NCBI RefSeq assembly: GCF_003253745.1
Contig: NZ_MZXV01000013.1
Location: 372,001-436,000, forward strand
Direction: 5' to 3'
Origin: Mesorhizobium kowhaii
GTDB taxonomy: Bacteria > Pseudomonadota > Alphaproteobacteria > Rhizobiales > Rhizobiaceae
DNA: 64,000 bases
The notes below the pieces were generated by a model. It was not told the DNA's origin, did not search any database, and worked only from the letters and a program-made list of their open reading frames with translations. Shown here piece by piece: positions 29,201 through 40,281 of this stretch (position 1 is its first letter; each line of letters opens with the position of its first letter). A program made the position numbers and the translations under genes.

Positions 29201-30406
29201 TTAAGCCCGCTCCGCCAGCAATTCTTCGCCGCGCTTTTCGCGGATCAGATTGACGAAGCGTCGGAACAGATAGTGCGAATCCTGCGGGCCGGGTGAGGCT
29301 TCGGGGTGATGCTGGACCGAAAACACTGGCCGGCCGGTCAGCGTGATGCCGCAGTTCGAACCGTCGAACAGCGAGACATGGGTTTCCTCGACGCCGGCGG
29401 GCAGCGAGTCGGCATCGACGGCAAAGCCATGGTTCATCGAGACGATCTCGACCTTGCCGGTTGTGTGGTCCTTGACCGGATGGTTGGCGCCGTGATGGCC
29501 CTGATGCATCTTGGCGGTCTTGCCGCCCAGCGCCAGCGCCAGCATCTGGTGGCCAAGGCAGATGCCGAACACCGGAATGTCGGTCTTCAGCAGGTCCTGG
29601 ATGACCGGCACGGCATAGTCGCCGGTGGCTTCCGGATCGCCGGGGCCGTTGGAGAGGAAGATGCCGTCGGGCTGCATGGCAAGGATTTCTTCAGCGCCGG
29701 TCTTGGCCGGCACCACGGTGACCTTGGCGCCGAGGCCGGCGAGCAGGCGCAAGATGTTGCGCTTGACGCCGTAGTCGATGGCAACGACATGCATCGAGGG
29801 TTCGGCCTGTTCGCCAAAGCCTTCGTTCCACACCCAGGGCGTCTCGCGCCAGACCGAGGACTGGCCTGACGTGACCTCCTTGGCGAGATCGAGCCCGATC
29901 AGGCCCGACCATGCGGCGGCGCGCTGCTTCAGGTCGTCGAGGTCGAAGACGCCATCGGGCGCGTGCGCAATGACGGCGTTGGGCATGCCCTTTTCGCGGA
30001 TCAGCGCGGTCAGCGCGCGGGTGTCGATGCCCGACAGGGCGACGATGCCGCGCTTCTTCAGCCATTGGTCGAGACCGGTGCCGGCGCGGTAGTTCGACGG
30101 GTTGGTGACATCGGCTTTGAACACGGCGCCGACGGCGCCGGCGCGGGCGACCGGATTGAGGTCCTCGATGTCCTCGTCATTGGTGCCGATGTTGCCGATA
30201 TGCGGGAAGGTGAAGGTGACGATCTGGCCGGCATAGGACGGGTCGGTGAGGATTTCCTGGTAGCCGGTCAGCGCGGTGTTGAAGCACACTTCGGCGACGG
30301 CGGAGCCGGTGGCGCCCAGGCCGCGACCCTCGATGACGGTGCCGTCGGCCAGCACCAGAAGGGCGGTCGGCTTTTCGGTGGCCCAAGGGGGCGTCATCTC
30401 GGCCAA
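29201..30406 (-). CDS. carA: Carbamoyl-phosphate synthase small (glutaminase) subunit
   Basis: 401-residue glutamine amidotransferase subunit supplying ammonia to CarB. The N-terminal CPSase_sm_chain domain has GYQEILTDPSYAGQIVTFTFPHIGN; the class I glutaminase domain has the nucleophile cysteine in FGICLGHQMLALALGG (about residue 270) and the His-Glu pair in VQHHPEASPGPQDS (about 375). The start is probably TTG 30406, seven bases after AGGAG; an ATG nine bases further on is too far from that site. carB is 17 kb away on the same strand. Confidence 0.95.
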   Translation of the reverse strand: MAEMTPPWATEKPTALLVLADGTVIEGRGLGATGSAVAEVCFNTALTGYQEILTDPSYAGQIVTFTFPHIGNIGTNDEDIEDLNPVARAGAVGAVFKADVTNPSNYRAGTGLDQWLKKRGIVALSGIDTRALTALIREKGMPNAVIAHAPDGVFDLDDLKQRAAAWSGLIGLDLAKEVTSGQSSVWRETPWVWNEGFGEQAEPSMHVVAIDYGVKRNILRLLAGLGAKVTVVPAKTGAEEILAMQPDGIFLSNGPGDPEATGDYAVPVIQDLLKTDIPVFGICLGHQMLALALGGKTAKMHQGHHGANHPVKDHTTGKVEIVSMNHGFAVDADSLPAGVEETHVSLFDGSNCGITLTGRPVFSVQHHPEASPGPQDSHYLFRRFVNLIREKRGEELLAERA

Positions 30407-30684
30407 GGCGGCACTCCTATCAGGCTGCGCGCTTCAAATCGGCCCTGTGGGCCATCGGCGCAGCAAATGGCGCAAAGCGGCGAATTCGCGGCTTCCACGC
30501 ACTCAAGCTTCAGTTCATGCAAGGCCCAGTACATAGGGGAAGGGGGCAGAGTGGTCAATGATGATGCGAAATCGGGCGCCGATTTATTTCGTCAAGCAAT
30601 ATCAGTGACTTGCCTAAAGATATCAGAGTTTGCGTTGGCTTGCCCTCGGCGCTATTGTCCGCGCCGATCGAAGGAGAAAGCACC

Positions 30685-31134
30685 ATGCGTGGCAAAATCG
30701 CCGAATCCCTGAAGAGCGCGATGAAGGCGCAGGACAAGCACCGGCTGCCGACGCTGCGGCTGATCCAGGCGGCCATCCACGACCGCGACATCGCCAATCG
30801 CGGTTCGGCCAAGGAGCCGGCCAGCGATGAGGAGATCCTGCAGATCCTGGCCAAGATGGTGAAGCAGCGCGAGGAATCGGCCAAGGCTTTCGACGACGGC
30901 AAGCGGCCGGAACTGGCCGCACAGGAGCGCGGCGAGATGGAGATCATCCGCGCCTTCCTGCCGACGCAGCTCGACGATGCCGCGGTAGCCGTGGCGGCGC
31001 GCGAGGCGATCGCGGCGACGGGTGCGGCCAGCCAGAAGGACATGGGCAAGGTGATCGCCGCACTGAAGCAGAAATATGCCGGCCAGATGGATTTCGGCAA
31101 GGCGAGCGGCATCGTCAAGGGGCTGCTGCAGTAG
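30685..31134 (+). CDS. GatB/YqeY domain-containing protein
   Basis: 149-residue helical protein of the YqeY family, related to the tail of the GatB amidotransferase subunit, which contacts tRNA. Function of stand-alone members is unsettled. Visible: KIAESLKSAMKAQDKHRLPTLRLIQAAI and MGKVIAALKQKYAGQMDFGKAS. ATG 30685 has AAGGAG upstream. In many bacteria yqeY lies next to dnaG-rpoD; here dnaG is 13 kb downstream on the same strand. The 278-base gap shared with the divergent carA shows no recognised site. Confidence 0.9.
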   Translation: MRGKIAESLKSAMKAQDKHRLPTLRLIQAAIHDRDIANRGSAKEPASDEEILQILAKMVKQREESAKAFDDGKRPELAAQERGEMEIIRAFLPTQLDDAAVAVAAREAIAATGAASQKDMGKVIAALKQKYAGQMDFGKASGIVKGLLQ

Positions 31135-31172
31135 GGGATTGAGGTCCCGCCTCCAACAGGATGAGGCGGACC

Positions 31173-32186
31173 TCAAGACCCCTTGCAGATCGGCAGCGGC
31201 TGTGGCGGAGGTGCCGGATGATCCTTTTTGTATTGAGCAATCATCGGCTCGAGGGTTTTTCGCGGCCAGAATTTTGGAGCGCCGATTTCCTTCAGGCAGG
31301 ACGCGTTCCAGTAAGGCCTACCGCCCGACTGCGAACGGTTGGCCGCCACCGCGGCGATGTCGCGTGATTCAGGGTAGATGTAGAGCGTCGTCGGGTTGTC
31401 CTTGATCATCGAGATGATCTGTTGGGCATCCGCCGGCGACCAGCTGGTGCAGCCATTGCTGCGGCCGCCGGCGTATTCCACCAGCTTGCCGAACGGCACG
31501 AAACCGTCATGGTCGGCATATGAACTGTTCGGATTTTTGCGCAGGCACATGCCGCGCAGCACCTGGGCCGCGTGGCCGCCGATCACCCGCTGCCTGGCGT
31601 TAGCAGCTTCGCCCTCGCCGTCGAACTGTATGAAGGTGCGCAGAAATGCGGCGTCCTGTTTCGCGCCGGTGCGATAAAAGCCTTTGAACGACGTTTTCGC
31701 CTCGCGGGTCATATAGGCCCCGCCGGCGGTCAATTCCGAATCCATGGCGTTGCCGAAGTTCTTCGAGCAGCGTCTGCCATTTGAAAAATCGAGAGTGCCT
31801 CTCAGATTCCGGCCGCCGCCGTGACCCGATGAGATTGCACGAAACGACTGGCTGGCTTCGCAGACGACATAGTATCGGCGCCCCAGCACTCCGTTGCCCA
31901 GATCGCCGGGGCGTGTTGCATCCATGGCGAAGTAACAGGGGTTCTTGACGGCACCTTGCGCGACTTTTTTCAGATAGAGCGCGCGCGCCCGCTCCAGAAC
32001 CACTTGTGAGATCTGACCGTCGCTGTCGCCGACATGGGCCTGCAGCCAGGCTGGAACGCCCGATGGCAGCGCGGCAAACGACCGGGCCGACACCGTCAAG
32101 GCGATGACGACAAGGAGGAGGCTGGCGACGACACCCAGCAAGACAGATCTCAACCGCACCGGATCACTACTCCCCGCCAAAGCCAT
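31173..32186 (-). CDS. Murein L,D-transpeptidase catalytic-domain family protein (YkuD_2 type)
   Basis: 337-residue membrane-anchored or secreted protein with an N-terminal hydrophobic helix (SVLLGVVASLLLVVIALTVSA). The C-terminal half carries GGHAAQVLRGMCLRKN and EYAGGRSNGCTSWSPADAQQI, where SNGCTSW resembles the catalytic S-x-G-C motif of L,D-transpeptidases. These enzymes form 3-3 crosslinks or tether proteins in peptidoglycan. ATG 32186 is preferred to a longer frame. Convergent with yqeY. Confidence 0.75.
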   Translation of the reverse strand: MALAGSSDPVRLRSVLLGVVASLLLVVIALTVSARSFAALPSGVPAWLQAHVGDSDGQISQVVLERARALYLKKVAQGAVKNPCYFAMDATRPGDLGNGVLGRRYYVVCEASQSFRAISSGHGGGRNLRGTLDFSNGRRCSKNFGNAMDSELTAGGAYMTREAKTSFKGFYRTGAKQDAAFLRTFIQFDGEGEAANARQRVIGGHAAQVLRGMCLRKNPNSSYADHDGFVPFGKLVEYAGGRSNGCTSWSPADAQQIISMIKDNPTTLYIYPESRDIAAVAANRSQSGGRPYWNASCLKEIGAPKFWPRKTLEPMIAQYKKDHPAPPPQPLPICKGS

Positions 32187-32222
32187 CTTGCGAATCCTTG
32201 CGGTGTTTCCGCCAGGAACCAA

Positions 32223-32536
32223 TCATAAAAGACCGCGCGCCAATCGGCGAAACACATCTTGTTTAGCGCACCCGAAAGGAAGCCCGCATGAGAACCGCGG
32301 GGGAAGCATACTCCGACTGCTGGTTCAAGGGTTTCGGCGGACTTCTCCACGTCTGTAAAATCCGTGATTTTCGATCCGCGGGGATTGCGCTATCATTTGA
32401 TTCTGGCGCGGCCCGCGCCTCCTCCCTCCGCCGGGAAAGCATCATTCGTGCGGGGCTATCTATTCACCGAACCAACTGTTCGAGCGCCAGGCATAAGGAG
32501 GGGTTGCGAAAACTGTTCGCATCAGGAGGTTTTGCG
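32223..32536. other. 314-base gap between L,D-transpeptidase and DnaB-C-like genes
   Basis: Divergent promoter region. The reading frame of the ATPase gene is open through much of it but without a better ribosome site than AGGAGG at 32524-32529. No repeat or RNA gene recognised. Confidence 0.5.
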
Positions 32537-33250
32537 ATGAAGCTGTCCGCGCCCATCTATTACCTGAAACGTCAAGCCAGGCTGTTGTCCCGCCAAGAGA
32601 GGCTTCCGCTGCACGAGGCGCTTGACCGTGTTGCGGCACAGGAAGGTTTCGCCAGCTGGAGTCTGCTTGCGGCCAAGGCAAATGAGGCGGCGCCCGTCGG
32701 CAGATTTTTTGCACAACTGGCGCCCGGAGACCTGGTTCTGGTCGGGGCGCGACCGGGCCACGGCAAGACACTGATGAGCCTCGAACTCGCGATCGAAGCC
32801 ATGAAGTCCGGCAATCGCGGCGTGTTCTTCACGCTGGAGTATACGGAGAAGGATGTGCTGGACCGGTTTCGCGCCATCGGGGCGGAACCGGCGCAGTTCA
32901 ACGACCAGTTCGTATTCGATAATTCCGACGCCATCAGCGCCGACTACATCGTCAAGACTTTGGGATCGGCGCCGCGCGGCACGCTGGCGGTGATCGATTA
33001 TCTGCAGCTGCTCGATCAGAAGCGGGAAAATCCCGACCTGATGGCGCAGGTTCGCACGCTCAAGGCCTTTGCGCGCGACAGGGGATTGATCCTCGTCTTC
33101 ATCTCGCAGATCGACCGGTCATACGATCCGGCGAACAAGCCGGTTCCCGATCTCAGCGATGTCCGGTTGCCGAACCCGCTGGATCTGTCGCTGTTCAACA
33201 AGACCTGCTTCCTGAACAAGGGCGAAATCCGGTTCCAGGCAGCGAGCTGA
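32537..33250 (+). CDS. Stand-alone DnaB-C/KaiC-like RecA-fold ATPase
   Basis: 237-residue P-loop ATPase. A helical N-terminal part of about 55 residues (YYLKRQARLLSRQERLPLHEALDRVA) precedes Walker A ARPGHGKTLMS (about 74-84), FFTLEYTEKDV, Walker B GTLAVIDYLQLLDQ (about 150-163) and a sensor-like FISQIDRSYD. This matches the C-terminal motor of DnaB-type helicases but is half the length and lacks the DnaB N-terminal domain. A role in replication is not implied. ATG 32537 has AGGAGG seven bases upstream. It is convergent with oxyR. Confidence 0.75.
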   Translation: MKLSAPIYYLKRQARLLSRQERLPLHEALDRVAAQEGFASWSLLAAKANEAAPVGRFFAQLAPGDLVLVGARPGHGKTLMSLELAIEAMKSGNRGVFFTLEYTEKDVLDRFRAIGAEPAQFNDQFVFDNSDAISADYIVKTLGSAPRGTLAVIDYLQLLDQKRENPDLMAQVRTLKAFARDRGLILVFISQIDRSYDPANKPVPDLSDVRLPNPLDLSLFNKTCFLNKGEIRFQAAS

Positions 33251-33258
33251 GCACGCGG

Positions 33259-34239
33259 TCACTGAGGCAGCGTTGATTTGGTGATCGCCGGTGCCGAAAC
33301 CGTCAGGTTCAGCAGGTGCGCAATCGGCGTCGGATTGTGCTGCGCGCGCAGCGCGTCGGCCGATTGCCGAACGACTTCGGAAATCCGCAGCAACTGTTTG
33401 GCAATCGGGCTGGTCTTGCGCCAGACCATGCCGATCGTTCGCGACGGCTGGGGGCTCCTGAAGCGTGCGATGGAGACCGACGCCGAGCGTGTCTCCACCG
33501 GCACGGCCATTTCCGGGATCAAGGTGACGCCGATGCCGGCACTGACCATCTGGACCAGGGTCGATAGCGAACTGCCGTCCAGCAACTCGCGTGGCCGGGC
33601 CGAATGCATGTTGCAGAAGGACAATGCCTGGTCGCGGAAACAATGGCCTTCTTCGAGCAGAAGCAGCCGCATTTCACGCAGCATTTCGCGATTGGGAACC
33701 GGCTTTCCCTCGTCTTCGCCGGGCCGGACCAAGACGAAATTCTCGGCAAACAGCACAATTTCCGTCAGCGACGGTTCGGACACCGGCAAGGCAACGATGG
33801 CCGCGTCGAGCCGACCGTCCGCCAGTTCCTGGATCAGCTTCTGCGTCTGCGTCTCGCGCACATGGATATCGAGGCCATCATGCATGCTTGAGAGATTGCC
33901 AATGATCGTCGGCAAAAGGTAGGGCGCGATCGTCGGGATGACGCCGATGCGCAGCCGGCCGACCAGCCTGTCGCGCGAAGAGCGCGCGAGGTCGGCGAGT
34001 TCGTCCACCGACCGCAGGATGTCGCGGACGCGCAAGGCAAATTCTTCGCCGAAATTGGTCAGCCGGACCTGTCGCGGACCTCTTTCAAAAAGCTCCGTGC
34101 CCAGCGTTTCCTCCAATTCCCTGATCTGCACCGAAATGGCAGGCTGGGAGATCGCACAGGCGTCCGCCGCGCGTCCGAAATGGTTATGTCGCGCCAGCGC
34201 CTCGAAATAGCGCAACTGCTTCAGGGTCAGGTTTGTCAT
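33259..34239 (-). CDS. oxyR: Hydrogen-peroxide-sensing LysR regulator OxyR
   Basis: 326-residue LTTR. N-terminal helix-turn-helix (LTLKQLRYFEALARHNHFGRAADACAISQPAISVQI). The peroxide-sensing cysteines are in EEGHCFRDQALSFC, with eight residues between them, matching Cys199 and Cys208 of E. coli OxyR. Oxidation by H2O2 forms a disulfide and activates target genes. It is divergent from katG, 264 bases apart, the standard target arrangement in rhizobia. Confidence 0.93.
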   Translation of the reverse strand: MTNLTLKQLRYFEALARHNHFGRAADACAISQPAISVQIRELEETLGTELFERGPRQVRLTNFGEEFALRVRDILRSVDELADLARSSRDRLVGRLRIGVIPTIAPYLLPTIIGNLSSMHDGLDIHVRETQTQKLIQELADGRLDAAIVALPVSEPSLTEIVLFAENFVLVRPGEDEGKPVPNREMLREMRLLLLEEGHCFRDQALSFCNMHSARPRELLDGSSLSTLVQMVSAGIGVTLIPEMAVPVETRSASVSIARFRSPQPSRTIGMVWRKTSPIAKQLLRISEVVRQSADALRAQHNPTPIAHLLNLTVSAPAITKSTLPQ

Positions 34240-36690
<2,451 letters not shown>

Positions 36691-36768
36691 GCTCACACAA
36701 GGACAATCCGGCACGGCCTAGGAATGGCCGCGCCGGAGCGCCGGTTCCTCCCAAGGGCATAAGACCAG

Positions 36769-36798
36769 GGCCGCGTTTCCAGCGATGGGAACGCGGCC
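36769..36798 (+). terminator. Hairpin terminator after katG
   Basis: GGCCGCGTTTCC (36769-36780) pairs with GGGAACGCGGCC (36787-36798) with one G-T pair and a six-base loop, followed by TTGTCGT. It lies 79 bases after the stop. Confidence 0.65.
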
Positions 36799-36885
36799 TT
36801 GTCGTAAGAGTATGCGCTTTGGTGGACCGTGCCTTCCCGGGCAATGCTGCTATTTTACCGGGGGTAGCGTCTCCACCGGTGCAAC

Positions 36886-37443
36886 ATGGTCCAAATCGTC
36901 AAACCCGCGCTTGAACATTTGGCGTCCTACAAGGCGGCACTCGAACGTGGCTGGTCGCCAGACAATGTCCGGCTCGAGCAAGCGACGCGTGAGCAGCTTG
37001 CCGCCATCGAAAAGGATCCAGTGGCCTTTCTCGCCGACCTCGATGATCCCCTGGCCAAGGGCGGCCCGATCACCTTGCCCGACGGCAGAAAGGTGCCGCG
37101 CCTGCCGGGCTTCCGCCGCTGGATCTGGGACGGCGAGGCATCAGGTTCGATCGGCTTCCGCTGGCAGAAGGGCACGGCAGCGCTGCCGCCGCATATGCTT
37201 GGTCATATCGGCTATGCGGTGGTGCCGTGGAAGCGGCGGCGCGGTTACGCCACCGAGGCGCTGCGGCTGATGCTGGACGAGGCGAGGGCGGTCGGCCTGC
37301 CTTATGTCGAGATCACCGCCAAGCCGGGCAATCCGGCTTCGCACAAGGTGATCCTGGCCAATGGCGGCAAGCTCGTCGATCGATTCTTCGAGGATGCCGC
37401 CTATGGCGGGGCGGAAAGCCTGCGGTTCCGGCTGGAGTTGTAA
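36886..37443 (+). CDS. GNAT family N-acetyltransferase
   Basis: 185-residue acetyltransferase. Acetyl-CoA-binding motif is [19 protein letters not shown] (about residues 108-126), followed by [20 protein letters not shown], as in RimJ/RimL-type GNATs. Substrate unknown. Starts 195 bases after katG and appears to be a separate unit; convergent with the MerR gene. Confidence 0.87.
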   Translation: MVQIVKPALEHLASYKAALERGWSPDNVRLEQATREQLAAIEKDPVAFLADLDDPLAKGGPITLPDGRKVPRLPGFRRWIWDGEASGSIGFRWQKGTAALPPHMLGHIGYAVVPWKRRRGYATEALRLMLDEARAVGLPYVEITAKPGNPASHKVILANGGKLVDRFFEDAAYGGAESLRFRLEL

Positions 37444-37461
37444 GGCGTGCGCGACCTATCC

Positions 37462-37878
37462 TCACCCGTGCTCATCAGCACAAAGCGCGTGGTCGGACAG
37501 GGCGCGGATGACGTAGCAGTCGCCGACCGTCTTGCCGTCGCAGCAAGAGGCGATGCGTTCGAGTTCGGCCTCCAGCCGCTTCAGTTGGGCGATCTTCTCC
37601 CGAACGGAAATCAGTTGCTCCTCGGCAATCCGGTCGGCATGGCAGCAGGGCTGCTCGGGATGGCCGCTCAATTCGATCAGCGAGCGGATGTCCTCGACGG
37701 CGAAGCCGAGGTCGCGGGCATGGCGGATGAAGGCTAGCCGCTCCAGCTCCTGCCTGCCATAGCGGCGCTGGTTGCCTTCCGAACGCTCGGGTGCTGCAAC
37801 CAGACCCATCTGCTCGTAATAGCGGATGGTCGGCACCTTGACCCCGGTGCGACGGGAGAGATCGCCGATCGAAAACAT
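37462..37878 (-). CDS. MerR-family heavy-metal regulator (ZntR/CadR/PbrR type)
   Basis: 138-residue dimeric activator. FSIGDLSRRTGVKVPTIRYYEQMGL is the MerR DNA-binding head. Metal ligands are likely in HPEQPCCHADRIAEEQL and ASCCDGKTVGDCYVI: several cysteines and a histidine, the layout of Cd/Pb/Zn sensors. ATG 37878 is preferred over a longer frame. It is divergent from the P-type ATPase gene and sits beside a 19-bp-spacer promoter with a perfect dyad (37890-37920), the hallmark of MerR control. Confidence 0.9.
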   Translation of the reverse strand: MFSIGDLSRRTGVKVPTIRYYEQMGLVAAPERSEGNQRRYGRQELERLAFIRHARDLGFAVEDIRSLIELSGHPEQPCCHADRIAEEQLISVREKIAQLKRLEAELERIASCCDGKTVGDCYVIRALSDHALCADEHG

Positions 37879-37889
37879 GATTTTGCCTC

Positions 37890-37920
37890 TTGAAGCTCTA
37901 GTGACTAGAGCAATTACAGT
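37890..37920 (+). promoter_or_regulatory. MerR-type promoter of the zntA-like gene
   Basis: TTGAAG (37890-37895, -35) and TACAGT (37915-37920, -10) are separated by 19 bases, too long for normal sigma-70 use. The perfect dyad GCTCTAGTGACTAGAGC (37895-37911) lies within the spacer. MerR activators untwist such promoters when metal binds. Confidence 0.8.
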
Positions 37921-37985
37921 GCCTGACATCAGGATTCAAGACCCATGCGGCGGTCACCGCGCGGGCAAGACAGACAGGTGATGTG

Positions 37986-40223
37986 ATGACGGCTCCCCTC
38001 AGGCAGACGCGGTTCAAGATCGGCGGCATGGACTGCGCCTCCTGCGCGGCCAAGATCGATACGGCGGTGCGTCGTCTCGATGGCGTCGCTGATGTGTCGA
38101 TTTCGGTGACCGGCGCCAGCATGACGGTCAGTCACGGTGGTGCGCTGCCGGAGGACAAGGTGGTGCAACAGGTGGCGCGGCTCGGCTACGGCATCGTCAA
38201 GGCGGAAGCCAAGACCGACGGGCGTGCTTCAGTGGCCAGGGCGCATGACCATCCCGACCATGATTACGAAGGCCACGATCACGAAGGTCACCACCATGGC
38301 GGTGAACCGGCCGGCAAGCGGGCTGAGGGTTCCACCCATCTCCACAGCGATGGCGAGCCGGGGCAGGCGTGGTGGCGCACCCGCCGCGCGGTGCTGACGC
38401 TGGCTTGTGCGGCGGCACTTGTTGCCGCCTACGGCATCGGCCATCTGTTTCCGGCGGCCGAGCGCTGGGTCTTCCTGGCCGCGCTGCTGGTCGGCCTGGT
38501 GCCGATCGCCCGGCGCGCGCTGATGGCGGCATTGGCCGGCACGCCGTTCTCGATTGAGATGCTGATGACCATCGCCGCCGTTGGCGCGGTGATGATCGGC
38601 GCCACTGAAGAAGCTGCCGTCGTGGTGCTGCTGTTCCTGATCGGCGAACTTCTGGAAGGCGTCGCCGCCGGCCGCGCGCGGGCCAGTATCCAAGGTCTTG
38701 CCGACCTGGTGCCGAAGACAGCACTTGTCGAGCGGGCCGGCGGCACGGTCGAGGTTCCTGCCGAAGACCTTGCCGTTGGCGACGTGATCGCGGTGCGGCC
38801 GGGTGATAGCATCCCGGCCGATGGTGTGATCGTCGAGGGGTCGAGCGATACCGACGAGGCGCCGGTGACCGGCGAGAGCACGCCGAGGCGCAAGGGGATC
38901 GCGGAAATTGTCTTCGCAGGCACGATCAGCACCGATGGCGTGCTCAAGGTTCGGGTGACGGCGGTTGCGTCCGACAACACCATCGCCCGGGTCGTGCGGC
39001 TTGTGGAGGAGGCGCAAGAGGCCAAGGCGCCAACCGAGCGCTTCATCGACCGTTTCTCTCGCTATTATACACCCGCAGTGCTTGCGGTCGGTGCACTGGT
39101 GGCGCTGCTGCCGCCGCTCGTCGCCGGCGGCGACTGGAGCGAATGGATCTACAAGGGCCTGGCGATCCTGTTGATCGGCTGTCCCTGCGCACTGGTCATT
39201 TCGACGCCGGCAGCGATCGCCGCAGGCCTGGCGACCGGCGCGCGGCGCGGCTTGCTGATGAAGGGTGGTGCTGTGCTGGAAGGGTTTCGCCGGATCACCG
39301 CCGTCGCCTTCGACAAGACCGGCACACTGACCGCTGGCAAACCGGTGGTGACCGACATTGTGGCCTATGGGCGCGACGAACGCACCGTGCTGGCGCTGGC
39401 GGCAGCACTGGAGCAGGGCTCCAGCCATCCGCTGGCGGTGGCGATCTTGGGCAGAGCCAAAGCCGCCAGGGCGCCGGTGCCGCCGGCCCTGGCAGCGAAG
39501 GCGATTTTAGGCAAGGGCGTCGAGGGCAGCGTCGGCGGTGTCGCGATCTTCCTCGGCTCCGGTCAGGCAGCGGGAGAACGCGCTGCGGTGACCGAGGCGC
39601 AGCGTCTTGCCATCGACAGTCTCAACGGCCAGGGCAAGACCGTCTCGGTGCTGGTGGCCGATGGCGTGATGGCCGGGCTGATCGCCATGCGTGATGAGCC
39701 GCGGCCGGATGCGGTGGCCGGCATTGCGGCGCTGAAGGCCGAGGGCATCCGCACGGTGATGCTGACCGGCGACAACCGCCGCACCGCCGAGGCGATCGCC
39801 GTTTCGCTCGGCATCGAGGCGCGGGCTGAGCTCTTGCCGCAAGACAAGCAGCGCATTGTCGGCGAGTTGCAGCGCGAGGGGCTGAAGGTGGCCAAGGTCG
39901 GCGACGGCATCAACGACGCACCGGCGCTCGCCGCCGCCGACATCGGTATCGCCATGGGTGGCGGCACCGATGTGGCGTTGGAAACGGCCGATGCGGCGAT
40001 CCTGCATGGCCGGGTCATGGATGTCGCGCGCATGGTGCGGCTGTCGCGGGCGGTGATGGCCAACATCGGCCAGAACATCACCGTGGCGCTCGGGCTGAAG
40101 GCGGTGTTCCTGGTCACCACCATTGCCGGCATCACCGGCCTGTGGCCAGCGATCCTGGCCGACACCGGCGCCACCGTGCTGGTCACCGCCAACGCCATGC
40201 GACTGCTGCGCTGGCGTGGGTGA
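37986..40223 (+). CDS. zntA: Zn/Cd/Pb-exporting P1B-type ATPase
   Basis: 745-residue metal efflux pump of the inner membrane. N-terminal HMA domain with GMDCASC (about 13-19), then a His/Asp-rich metal-binding stretch at about 85-120 (HDHPDHDYEGHDHEGHHH). The core has PVTGESTP, the transport motif GCPCALVIS, the phosphorylation site DKTGTLT and GDGINDAPALAAADIGIAMG. CPC plus an HMA and ZntR-like neighbour indicates Zn2+/Cd2+/Pb2+ rather than copper. The ATG at 37986 is used; a GTG precedes it. Controlled by the divergent MerR protein. Confidence 0.92.
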   Translation: MTAPLRQTRFKIGGMDCASCAAKIDTAVRRLDGVADVSISVTGASMTVSHGGALPEDKVVQQVARLGYGIVKAEAKTDGRASVARAHDHPDHDYEGHDHEGHHHGGEPAGKRAEGSTHLHSDGEPGQAWWRTRRAVLTLACAAALVAAYGIGHLFPAAERWVFLAALLVGLVPIARRALMAALAGTPFSIEMLMTIAAVGAVMIGATEEAAVVVLLFLIGELLEGVAAGRARASIQGLADLVPKTALVERAGGTVEVPAEDLAVGDVIAVRPGDSIPADGVIVEGSSDTDEAPVTGESTPRRKGIAEIVFAGTISTDGVLKVRVTAVASDNTIARVVRLVEEAQEAKAPTERFIDRFSRYYTPAVLAVGALVALLPPLVAGGDWSEWIYKGLAILLIGCPCALVISTPAAIAAGLATGARRGLLMKGGAVLEGFRRITAVAFDKTGTLTAGKPVVTDIVAYGRDERTVLALAAALEQGSSHPLAVAILGRAKAARAPVPPALAAKAILGKGVEGSVGGVAIFLGSGQAAGERAAVTEAQRLAIDSLNGQGKTVSVLVADGVMAGLIAMRDEPRPDAVAGIAALKAEGIRTVMLTGDNRRTAEAIAVSLGIEARAELLPQDKQRIVGELQREGLKVAKVGDGINDAPALAAADIGIAMGGGTDVALETADAAILHGRVMDVARMVRLSRAVMANIGQNITVALGLKAVFLVTTIAGITGLWPAILADTGATVLVTANAMRLLRWRG

Positions 40224-40231
40224 GGTGTTTT

Positions 40232-40281
40232 TGCTTGATCACGATCTCGGAAAACCGGCGTCCACTTTTCCGGATCGTGAT
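40232..40281. repeat. Palindromic repeat related to the 46.4-kb elements
   Basis: CTTGATCACGATCTCGGAAAA, then CCGGCGTCCACTTTTCC, then GGATCGTGATC: arms GATCACGATC/GATCGTGATC flank an ACCGG-containing core. It lies between the convergent zntA and MFS genes. Confidence 0.55.

Noticed and set aside
32288..32536. Longer N-terminus for the DnaB-like ATPase
   Set aside because: The added 83 residues show no motif and the AGGAGG fits the ATG at 32537.
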